From Chaetoceros tenuissimus (taxonomy: Eukaryota > Bacillariophyta > Thalassiosirophyceae > Chaetocerotales > Chaetocerotaceae), in assembly GCA_021927905.1 (NCBI GenBank), contig BLLK01000022.1:62001-126000 (forward strand): 64,000 bases of DNA. Direction: 5' to 3'. Position 1 is the first letter of the stretch. Every line of letters starts with the position of its first letter. Below are positions 30,690-40,512 of this stretch, piece by piece. Made by a program: the position numbers and the translations under genes. The notes under the pieces were generated by a model. That model searched no databases and was not told the origin of the DNA. It saw only the letters and a program-made list of their open reading frames with translations.

Positions 30690-33600
30690 ATGACATCTCT
30701 ACAAGGTATTGGATACAACACTGCAGGATGTGCAATTGTTTCTGTTTTCACATTTGGCTTCTTTGCAGTCGCAGTCCGTGCTAGATCCTATAATATTGCA
30801 CCTAGATGTACAGCAAGACCGCGGAATACAATTTACAATCCCAAAGCCAGACGTGGTAAATTCAGTTTCTTTCTCTTTGACAGAGAGAAATATTCAAGGA
30901 AAAAATCTGATGATGATCCAGGGAGTAATGTCGACGGCGATTATGACTCAGGAGGTCAGAAGAAGGAAGAAGTTCAGTATAGAGGTGGACCAATGTTCGG
31001 TTGGATACCGTGGACACTGAGTTTGAGTTATGACACATTGTGGAAAGGTGTTCCTGGTACAGGAACCAGGAAGGATGGAATGGAAGGATCGTTGTTGAAA
31101 GTGAATATGGACGGAATTGTTTTATTGAGGTTCCATGGTGAGTAAAATACATGGTTTCGCCACAATTTATGTTTCTTGCGAGAAACACTTGAAATATTTA
31201 CCCTGACAAAACGCATTTCCCTAGCTCTATGCCTCAAAGTAGCTATTGCAGCAACCATTATTGGATGTGGCTTCATCCTACCCCTCAACTTATCAGCAAG
31301 ATGTTTCAAATTTAGTGAAGATGATATCATTCCGCCACAGTGCAACTCTTCAGATTACAACATTACAAATTATGAACAAACAACTCTTTCAAATATTCCA
31401 TCTTTAGATATTACTGGTGCGTCTTCTTGGCAATATGGATTTTTTGGATCAACTGTAACCATATTTGGATCAAAATTTTCCGATTATTTGGGCAGATTGT
31501 ATGCAGCTGTTGCATTCAGTTGGTGTCTGGTTTTGTTGACTTTGAGATTAATTCGACATGAGTGGGTGGAGGCACTGGCTATGCGAAGAGCTTATTATCT
31601 TGAGGGATTACACTGGGAAAATCGTACCTCGGAGTTGGAAGAAACCATGACCAATGCAGAGGACTCAGATGATGACGAGGACGATTTGAAACCTGGTGCT
31701 CTGAATAAGAGAAGAATGAAGAATAAGCGTATCAAGAAAAAGAAGAAAAAGGCATTACGTGACCCATGGATTCCTCATCCAGAACAACGAGAAACTGTTC
31801 CAAACATCGAACTTTATTCTATCTTGGTGGGAAATATTCCTTCTGTTCCTGGTGAGATTATGGGGAATTCTGATGACGTAGAAAAGGCAGACATTGAGAA
31901 GTCCATAGTAGGCTCTCTTGATTGGCAGCAAAATGTGACAGTGAGTTTTTGAGTTTTTATATTGTTCACCAATGCTTTCGTTTTGTAGTAACTCTCACAT
32001 TCATTCTTTGAAAAGGCTGGATTTTTTCATCAATGCGTTCCAAGACAACCTGGATTTTCGTCATCGGTTGCAGCAGTTACAATTCTACCTGATGCACCCA
32101 AATTAGCGGCTGCGTGGAGAGCTTGGTATAAGCATGTTGGAGTTTTACGTAGATTAAGGTTTATCCGATCTTTGATTGATAAGCATAGGTACTATGAAAT
32201 CGATGAAGTAGCGCAGAATTCTGATTCTGAGGAAGATGAAGAGTCGAAAGCTCAAAAACCCATGACTGCTGCAGAATCAATGAATGCAGTTTTTGATAGT
32301 CCGAAGAAAACAGCTGAAGGGAAAACAAAATTGATTGATGACAATCAAGAAGACCATTTATGGACAGAAGTGTATGAAGACGAAGGTTTTGACGAACAGG
32401 ATCTTATTGCTGCGCGAATCAAATACTTCAGTGAAGTATTCGGAACGACGTTCGACGAGCATGATGAATTAGGTAAACTCGAACTTGAGCATAGTCTCAT
32501 GAAATATGTCCTAGAATATGGTCCCGAACAAACATCTGTATTTGCAAGAGAGTTTGCACAAGGCGCTGCAGCCTGCTGTCCACACGGATGTAGAGAAGAA
32601 AGATTACACGACTATGATTTGACAGAACTAGAAAAACATTTTGAAGAAACTGCTGAAAGACTGAAAGTTGCGTTTGAAGATTTGGTTGTAGCCCAGAATC
32701 AAAATATCTTGAACGAAATTGATTTAGCACCGGAAGAAAGTCCAGCTACTGAGCAAGACATTGCCTTCCTCGACAGTCAGTTTTCTAAGAATGAAAAGGG
32801 TTTGTTTCCTATCAAAGACACTAGCATCAAGGGAGGCGAAGAATTTGTGACACAAAATTACCGTGATTCAGAGCATGAAGAAGAGCCAGATAAAGCCCAA
32901 GAAAGAACAACAGCGGCAATCAGACCTAGTTCAAGATTGATAAAGACTGAGCAAAGTGCCTTAGGCCTTCAAGATTACCTTCCACATGATAATTCGATGA
33001 GTGTAAGGTTTGCCAGTTCAGGTGGAAGTATGCCGAGACCACCGACAATGGTGCTTTCAGCACAAGGTAAAATGAAATCCATCATGACTAATGTGTATGA
33101 TGATGTGTCAGTCGCCGCCCAGTCATACGGAACTGGACATGGTGTAACAAGCGACAAAAGTGTTAGAATAAATGAGCCTCTTCCTGCCCCACCAAGTGGT
33201 GAATATGACAATGAAATTAAACCATCACTGTCTAGAAGTGGTGCACATATTCGCCGTCGCCTGGACACAGGAAATCGCTCAATCATTTCAATGTCTGTTA
33301 ATGATGATGGGAACGAATGGGAAAAATTTCGAGGGTTTGTTCAAGACGACAATAGGATGAATGATGGGGATCAAAATGAGCGTGTTCATGATGGTGTTTG
33401 GAATATTCCTAGTATTGGGACTTTTTTCTCTAACTTGATGCAAAGATTTGTTACATGGATCAAATCTTGCACAAAGCCTGTGAATGAATTGAAGTCAGAG
33501 TCTACTTTTGCAGTTGTAACATTTACAAGTAGACAAGCGGCTGTGGCAGCTAGACATTGTCTCGCAGATGGAAGAGGAGCTAAAAGATGGACTCCAGTTG

Positions 33601-35225
33601 AAGACATCCCAGTCCCCCCTCTAGCGGATGCTGCAGCTTGTGATTTTGTCACTTGTCGTGGATGCTGTCGTCCAGTAACACTCACTATCAATTCTCAACA
33701 GCAATTCTTGCGGACGACTTGTGCGAATATTATGTTGGCTTTAATTTTTGTTTTCTATACAGTACCATTGACTGTTATTGGTAATCTTGCGTCGAGAGAG
33801 AACCTAGAGGCTTTGATTCCTGGCCTTGCGGAAATTGCAAACCAAAATGTCTTCGTCGATAGGTTGTTGCAGGGTTTCATTCCAGCGCTTCTGTTCTCAC
33901 TCTTTTTTGCCTTGTGCCCTGTCATGTTCAAGGCCATTTCCAATTTTGGAAGTAATGCTATCAGTGTGAACCAGGCTGAGTTCAAAGCTCTTCAGGTAAG
34001 TATTTTAAAGAGAGAAATATTGGTTGATAGACTCGACGATGCTAATATTTTCATCATATAGTATTACTGGTGGTTCATGCTATTTACAGCATTTTCTGGA
34101 ACAACATTGGCACAATTCGGAGTTACATATGTCACACAGAGATCATTACCCGGAAATAACACATTTACTGAGATTCTTATTGAGATCGCAAAAACCCTAC
34201 CAGGAAAGGTATCCTCGCAGTGGCTGAATTGGATTATTTTGAGAACTTTTATTGTTCTTCCACTCCAATATATGCTCCAGGTGAATACATTTTTATTCCA
34301 ATGGCTTGGATGGAAGTGCTGCAGAAGGGTAAGTAATCTACATACTCTCAAATTTTTACTGTCGAAATTTGTTGAAAGAGGCTAACCCATCTCGCATTTT
34401 GCTCTTTTGTCATGCTAGTGTGTAATGGGCGGAGGACCTGGAGGACCAATTCCTTATCGAATCTACATTGATTCTGGAGTAGTTTTCATGTGTATTGTCG
34501 CCCTTACTCCAGTAGCACCACTGATTGGGCCGGCAGCTCTCATTTACTTTCTATATTGTGCTCCACTCTGGAGGAGAAACTGTATCTATGTATATAGACC
34601 CAAATTTGACACTGGTGGATTGAGATGGCCTTTCATTTCCGATATGCTCTTTTCAAGTTTGTTTATTGCAGTGATATTACTTACTACAGCGATGGCATTG
34701 AAAGAAGCAGTTGGACCAGCATTTCTGGCTGCATTAGCTATCATTCCAATTTATGTTTCCCGTAGAGACAACAGAAGACGATTTTTAAGAGCTTATTTAG
34801 ACTGTGCTCTCCTACAAACATCCCAATTGGATGGCTGGGATGTAACTCAAAGTCAAACTTCATTTGAGAAACGTGCAGAGTACCTGAAATTTCTTGTTGA
34901 CGCACACAAAGCGGCATATGTACCAATCTGCATCTCCGGAGGCTCAACATCTGCGTTGACAAGAGAAGAAGCGATAGTTGTTGCACATGAGAACGACCCA
35001 ATGGATATGGATGAGTCAATACCTCTTTCGCACATGCATTCACATGAACTGGATGACAATATGCATGGACAAGATAGTATTCTACCAACGTTTGATCAAA
35101 TTCCACAACCAGTGCAGCTTCCGTCAATAAACCACCAGTTTTCTTCAAATCTTGTTCGTCCTAGAAATGTCGAAAGGCGTGAAACTTTTGGCGCAGAGGA
35201 TACTAAGGCTCAACAATTCTACTAA
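30690..35225 (+). CDS. OSCA/CSC1/TMEM63-type mechanosensitive or hyperosmolality-gated cation channel
   Basis: Five exons, 30690-31137, 31225-31940, 32016-33995, 34062-34328 and 34419-35225, with GT-AG junctions and matching phases, give 1405 residues. The N-terminal helix (GIGYNTAGCAIVSVFTFG) and the following GWIPWTLSLSYDTLW and LKVAIAATIIGCGFILPLN segments match the late-exocytosis N-terminal domain of the family. A long cytosolic domain follows, with an RRM-like strand FAVVTFTSRQAAVAA near its end. The RSN1_7TM core comes next (MLALIFVFYTVPLTVIG, LLFSLFFALCPVMFKAI, YYWWFMLFTAFSGTTLAQFG, YIDSGVVFMCIVALTPVAPL, IYFLYCAPLWRRN). These proteins pass Ca2+ and other cations under membrane tension or osmotic stress. 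The cytosolic region is several hundred residues longer than in plant OSCAs and is acidic and probably disordered in its middle. Confidence 0.93.
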
Positions 35226-35326
35226 GATTACTTTTATGTTTGAATATTACTTATGTATTGCTATCTTTTTAGTTTATTATTATAATGGACTTCTACGAAT
35301 AACTTCTGGGGCAATAAGAATGATTT

Positions 35327-36265
35327 TTAAACTGATTTTTGTTTTCTCCAATTATACCATCGCTCTTCAAGATTTTCCAACCAGATCAAAGAATCTAATC
35401 GTTCCAACACAAGAACTCTTGTAGTCGCCAAAGTTAATGCAGTGCCCATATCACACTTTGAGACATCTATAGAAGGGACTCTATACTTGACATCATAAAT
35501 CTGTCTTTCTTCATATTCAGCAACTCGTTTTTCATCTTTCATCTTATTCTTCAATTTATTTTCGCGTTGATAAGAATGGGAAGAGGTCGATCTTGACGAA
35601 GATATCCTTTTGGTACTATGAGTTATTCTCTTTTTCTTTTTAGAATCGTCAATTTCCTCTACATATCGTTTGTGAAATTGTCGAATACGAAACGGTTGCA
35701 GTAAATCATTATACATTGGCCTCAATTCTCGATCATCTTCTTGCCTCGTGGCACGTTGATATTTTTGATTTCTATTTGTACTTCTTCTCTTGGGTTGTAT
35801 TTCATCTAGATCAACCGTATATTGTTTATAATCTTGTGTAATATGTTGATCAAAGGGACTGTAAATATGAGGAAACCACCATGATTTCAGATGATTGTCA
35901 AATGAATGACCACAGACTAAGCATCGATCTGGTGCATGCCTTGATGGAGGATAGAGACTTTCAAGTACAGAGTTGGGCCTTATCCTTACAAACTTTGAAT
36001 TAGTGAGAGAAGGATATTCTTGTCAAAATAAGCATGGCATTTCATATAGTAGTTAGGTACAGAGACTCACCTTTTTGCCACTAATCCCTTCGTAGACTCT
36101 TCCCCGCAGGAGTCGCCTACAGAGATGATACCTAAATGCAGATGGTATATCAAGGAAGAATGATTTACAAGGAGGATGATAGTTGCTTCTTGTAGATGAG
36201 GAGGAACATTTTGATACAACAAGTTGGAAGATCACCAAGAAAAGGAAATACTTGATGTGTAGCAT
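35327..36265 (-). CDS. Secreted protein with a CxxC motif, unknown function
   Basis: Two exons, 36265-36071 and 35992-35327, joined in phase 0 by a 78-nt GT-AG intron, give 286 residues. The first 19 residues (MLHIKYFLFLVIFQLVVSK) are a clear signal peptide. The body contains one CLVCGHSFDNH motif soon after the junction, tryptophan/histidine-rich sequence (SWWFPHIY), a Lys/Arg/Ser-rich charged stretch (DSKKKKRITHSTKRISSSR) and a helical C-terminus (LDSLIWLENLEERWYNWRK). There is no further membrane segment. A role in the secretory pathway or plastid ER is possible. I do not recognise it. It converges on the OSCA gene, 101 bp apart. Confidence 0.7.
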
Positions 36266-36753
36266 TTTGCGGAAGCCTGTGTTTTCAATCTAATTTGAAA
36301 GTACAAGGTCGTCTATGACTGGAAGAAGGTATCGAATAGAAAATATTTTGGCTTAATATACCTGGGTAGAGAGTACTCTAGTCTAGTTGTTGTAATTGAA
36401 TAAAAAGCGAGATAAGAAAGAGATGGTCGATGGGTATGCGATGCACTTACTTGAAGGACCCTACCTACACAAATAATTACCAATGAGCTAAACAAATGAA
36501 TCGAATCCAAAATATATGTGATTTAGCTTAGCTATGTTCTCATTTTTTAAATTTAAAAAACCGTTGTGCTCATCGTGTTTGTAGCTTTCGCCTAGCTTTC
36601 ACTCTCTCTCTTATTTGAATTGAGTGGAGTCTCTCGGAGCGCCCGCCAATTCTTCTTCCCCATCCACGACTTGAGAAGATACATTTTACCCAATCTGAAT
36701 CACGCCATTACCATACATAGCTCATAAAAACGTTTCATTCATGCATTACACAA
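36266..36753. promoter_or_regulatory. Divergent intergenic region, secreted protein / sulfatase
   Basis: A 488-bp spacer between divergent starts, AT-rich with a short CG-rich patch (about 36635-36655). No motif can be named with confidence. Confidence 0.45.
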
Positions 36754-38535
36754 ATGTTTGGCCTACGAATACTGATACTTCTGTTTCAATTGTCTATTCT
36801 GAATGCACAAACAGATGATACAAACAATCAAAATGAGAAAAAGCCAAATATAATGCTGATCCTAGCTGATGATGTAGGCCAAGATGATGTTGATGGTTAC
36901 TGGGGTACGAACATTGTGGAAATGCCAAACATCCGAAGACTTCAATCCAAGGGAGTAACGTTTATGGACGCACACGCTTCCCCACTTTGTGCACCCTCGC
37001 GATACATGTTGCTATCGGGTAACTATCAACATAGAGGGGAAAAACTTCCATCCACTTGGAATTTCTTTGACGGACGGAATCAATTTAGAGCAAAACAAAA
37101 AAGCTTGCCCGAGTTGTTGCGTCGAGATGGAAATTATCACACAGCCATGTTTGGTAAATGGCACATTGGGTTGAAGCTTCCAGGAGGAGGAACATATAAT
37201 AAGACAAACCTGGTAACTGGAAGCAATTCTAATTGGAGTGAACCTGTTTTACAAGGTCCGAACGATTCAGGCTTTGATTATTCTTATTTTACTGCAAGCG
37301 GAATACAAGAAGCGCCGTACACATTTTTCCGTAATGGATATTTAGAGACTGATTTAAAGGATATTAAATTTTGGGGAAAAGGCCAATACATGACGGAAGT
37401 AGGTTCATCTCATATAAATAGAAAAGGAGAAGGTGATGTAGCTTGGGATTCTACATCATACAACATGAGATTAGTGAATGAGACCATTGCATTCATCGAC
37501 AATCATTTGGAAACAAGGATTCAAGATCCATTTTTCTCTTACGTTGCGTTAGGAGCTGGTAAGTCAAACTTGTCTGATTCTTTAAAGTTTAAAGTCGATC
37601 TCATCTTTCATCACACTCACTGTACCTATGAATAATTACAACCATCGCACTCATCCACCTCCCCATTCATAACTACAGTGCACAAGCCTCATAGTCCCCC
37701 AATACATTACTTTGATGGATCACCTGTAGCAGGCGTATACCGTGATAATCACCTTGATATGTTGCATGAGATGGACAAGGTTATAGGATCGTTGGTAGAC
37801 AGCATCGAAAGTAGAGGTATTGCAAATGAAACTATCATCATTTTTTCCTCTGATAACGGAGGTGTATGGCGTGATGTTGATACATGGCAAAAGGCGTTAA
37901 GAGGATACAAAGGACAAATTACTGAAGGTGGGCATAGAATTCCTCTCATATTTAGATATGATGAACATTTTCCACAAGGCGAAAAAAGATCCAGGCAGAT
38001 GGTTGGGATCAATGACATATATGCTACTCTTGCTGACATAGTGGGTATCAAAGTTCCAAATCAGTCAGCTCAAGATTCTGTAAGTTTCGCACAGTATATA
38101 CATTCCGAAGAAAATACAAACGGCTTGCGTGAGTATCTTGGAACTTGGGACTACAAAAGAGTCGATGGGAAACAGATAATGATGTCTTCTGCTATACGGA
38201 AGAAAAATTTGAAGCTGATTCAATATCATTACCCAGCATTACAGTTAGAATTATATGATCTAAACGAGGATCTAGGTGAAAGAAATAATCTACTTCAAAA
38301 AGATTCTCACTATTGGCTTGTTCAGGAAATGCAAAAGGTTTTGAAGCAGATTGGCCCATGTCCAGAAGATACACAGGGAAAATTCACTCTCGTAGGTGGA
38401 GCAAGGAAAGGGAAAAGGAAAAATTGTTCTTTTTTCAAAAAGAATCCTAACAGATGCAACAAATATATTGAAGGGGATTTGTATTGCAATTCCATATGCA
38501 ATAGGTTCTTTGATATCTGCGAAAGAATGGTTTAA
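36754..38535 (+). CDS. Secreted sulfatase (arylsulfatase family)
   Basis: Two exons, 36754-37558 and 37679-38535, joined in phase 1 (A-V-H-K-P-H), give 553 residues. The protein starts with a signal peptide (MFGLRILILLFQLSILNAQ). PNIMLILADDVGQDD carries the paired metal-binding Asp; CAPSR at residues 79-83 is the sulfatase signature whose Cys is turned into formylglycine; GKWHIG near 134 is the second signature; SDNGG and KPHSPP supply further active-site residues. It hydrolyses sulfate esters, here probably of a secreted polysaccharide or external substrate. After the catalytic domain there is a short Cys-rich tail (NPNRCNKYIEGDLYCNSIC and on to FDICE), perhaps a small disulfide module. It lies in the same window as a giant sulfotransferase-like gene, with no evidence of co-regulation. 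Confidence 0.93.
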
Positions 38536-38739
38536 GTTGTATGGGTAGAGTGTACTTAATAATATACTAATAGCAATTTTGAAAAGAATTATTACGTTAT
38601 TTTACCCTACGTACCTTCTTCAGTTTATTCCTAATATACTTGACAATTTACAACATGTAGATACATAGCTATTATTTAGAAGGTGTATACTCGTACATGT
38701 TGTATCCTAACCACCTCTCAAATAATCTAGATGCAAACT

Positions 38740-39239
38740 TTATTCCTTCATCTTTGCATCCTGTGGGTTCTCCTCGATTGCCTTGTTTGGAACCCCATTC
38801 GTGATTGCAATCTTCTTGACAGTCTTGCGCTCAGGATCCTTTAGGGCAGTGACTGTTAGCACACCATTTTCTAGGTTTGCAGTCACTTTGCTTGCATCAA
38901 TTGTCTGGTCCAATACAAATCGTTTCTCAAACTTGGTTTCAGACTTGAATACAGCCCCATCTTCATCAGTCTTGTCAATCTTTCTTCCTCCACTGATATG
39001 TAGAACGCGGTCATGCTCAAGTTCAATATTAATATCGTCCATCTTGACACCAGAACATCTACTGACAACTGGTATTGGTTATCATTTTCAGTCACTTCAT
39101 AGCAAGGTGAAGAGCGACGAAGGACCATATCTGAATCACGGTTGGTGTCTGTGAGGAAAGGTACAGGTCCAAAGTCAGGGAATGTAGGTGGTGCAAAGAA
39201 GTCATCGAAGCCGTGGAATAGTCTTCTTGATAGACTCAT
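38740..39239 (-). pseudogene. Small heat-shock protein (HSP20) gene with a one-base frameshift
   Basis: Two overlapping frames together make one class-typical HSP20 of about 166 residues. The upstream frame (39239 down) reads MSLSRRLFHGFDDFF through ENDNQYQLSVDV; the downstream frame continues MDDINIELEHDRVLHISGG through the alpha-crystallin domain core LENGVLTVTALK to the stop at 38740. The expected join is D-V-P-G-V-K-M-D-D, and the genomic sequence at about 39051-39056 is one C short of encoding it. No GT-AG intron fits the gap. HSP20s hold unfolding proteins during heat stress. The break may be a real mutation, an allele or an assembly error; the otherwise well kept sequence on both sides argues that any loss is very recent. 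A TTCcaGAA half heat-shock element sits at 39362-39369. Confidence 0.85.
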
Positions 39240-39693
39240 TGTATTATGTAGATTGTGTTGAAAGTTGTTGTATTTAGATTGATGTGAGTAGTGTATTTTT
39301 TGCTTTATTGCTTTTTATGAGAAGAAAGATGATGGAAAAATGAAGGAAATGCGAATCCTTTTTCCAGAAAAAACAAATTGCCTCCCTCAAAGAAATCGAA
39401 AACTGTCTTCGATCCTCTTCGAAGTGTCAAGATCTTGAAATTGAGCTTCTCATTTAGTTAAAAAAGAAAGAGAAGAAAAGAGAAGAGAAGCGAAGAAATA
39501 AGAAATATGCCCTTTTTGTCTGACATCCAACCGTTTACTTGGAAAATCTATGTAGAGAATAGAATAAATAGACTATTAGTATATAGATAGTAGGGTAATA
39601 TCAACAACAATTCTAAAGTACGTATCTTCTTTTTGCTTTTGCGCTACTATCCATTAGTCAGGTGTGCTGCACCAGCAGAAGTATTCAACAACC
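39240..39693. promoter_or_regulatory. Divergent intergenic region, HSP20 / small hypothetical gene
   Basis: A 454-bp spacer with a two-unit heat-shock-element-like site (TTCcaGAA, 39362-39369) and a purine-rich GA tract (about 39465-39505). Both are plausible regulatory features of the HSP20 gene. Confidence 0.45.
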
Positions 39694-40107
39694 ATGATGT
39701 TCTTCCAAGAATCAAGTGAAAAGTCCGAACCCGAGAAATCACGAGATTTGGTGCTGGAAGCAATAAAGAATGCACAAAATGACTTCCTGGATGCAGTGGA
39801 AAAGAGGGAGAATCCATCTTCGCCTGAATCTAAAAAGAAGTGCCTTCACTCAAAAGAAGTGAAGACTGAGACACCTAGCAACGACGACGATTTGTATCGG
39901 AATTGGAATATGCAGCCTCATTCTCCATCCATCCCTTTTGATAAATGGGCTTCGAGATTTCCAATGTTACGTTTACTAGATGATCCAGATGAGCATACAC
40001 AAGAAGATATCGTTTCAAAGAAAAAAGAGTTTCCAGATGAAAGTAAAGATATGAAGAAATTAAAAGTGTGTGTAGTTGCAAAGGTGGTGGAATATCTGTC
40101 AAGCTAA
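39694..40107 (+). CDS. Small hypothetical charged protein, 137 residues
   Basis: From the first ATG (MMFFQESSEKSEPEKS) the frame runs 137 residues. It is highly charged, helix-prone at the start (SRDLVLEAIKNAQNDFLDAV) and contains a Trp-bearing segment (IPFDKWASRFPMLRLLDDP). No signal peptide, metal site or known motif is present. The reading frame can be extended upstream without an ATG, so a short 5' exon cannot be excluded. Coding nature is supported only by composition and by an uninterrupted length unusual for this AT-rich DNA. Confidence 0.4.
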   Translation: MMFFQESSEKSEPEKSRDLVLEAIKNAQNDFLDAVEKRENPSSPESKKKCLHSKEVKTETPSNDDDLYRNWNMQPHSPSIPFDKWASRFPMLRLLDDPDEHTQEDIVSKKKEFPDESKDMKKLKVCVVAKVVEYLSS

Positions 40108-40512
40108 TGTGAAGTGAGTGTTTAGTGTTTGAGTATCCAAGTGAGAAACGCACTGGGCAGCGCAATTTAGAAGAGAGGCATCAATAACATTACATTTGGA
40201 GAAAAGAAGAATTATTCTGTATCAGGTGATGGCATTCACTCTCTTTGTGCTGAAGACACTGAATCAATCAAAATGAAGATAGCTTCCGACATTCGAGAAT
40301 ATGAAGTTGATTACACGTCAACCACCTTCTATGCAATTACATTCAATTGGAGCGTCTGGTCCAGGAATGACATAACAAACAATGGGAAAACAAAGTTCAT
40401 TGCCATAATAAGAAGTAAAAAACATCTGATGTTATGGAAAGTGTTAAAGATTGACGTTGTCTACATTATTGCTATCTCACCTTGTAACAGTTTTTGGAGA
40501 AGATTATAAAAC
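40108..40512. other. Intergenic region between convergent genes
   Basis: A 405-bp spacer. The frame at 40273-40509 (78 residues) has no recognisable feature and I treat it as chance. Confidence 0.4.

Noticed and set aside
38740-39239. Two separate small genes instead of one broken HSP20
   Set aside because: The two frames join exactly across one conserved alpha-crystallin strand.
39411-39423. Full heat-shock element near HSP20
   Set aside because: The TTC and GAA units are not spaced in the alternating 5-bp rule; only the two-unit site at 39362-39369 fits.
40273-40509. 78-residue ORF
   Set aside because: No motif, biased to hydrophobic residues, in a spacer between convergent genes.
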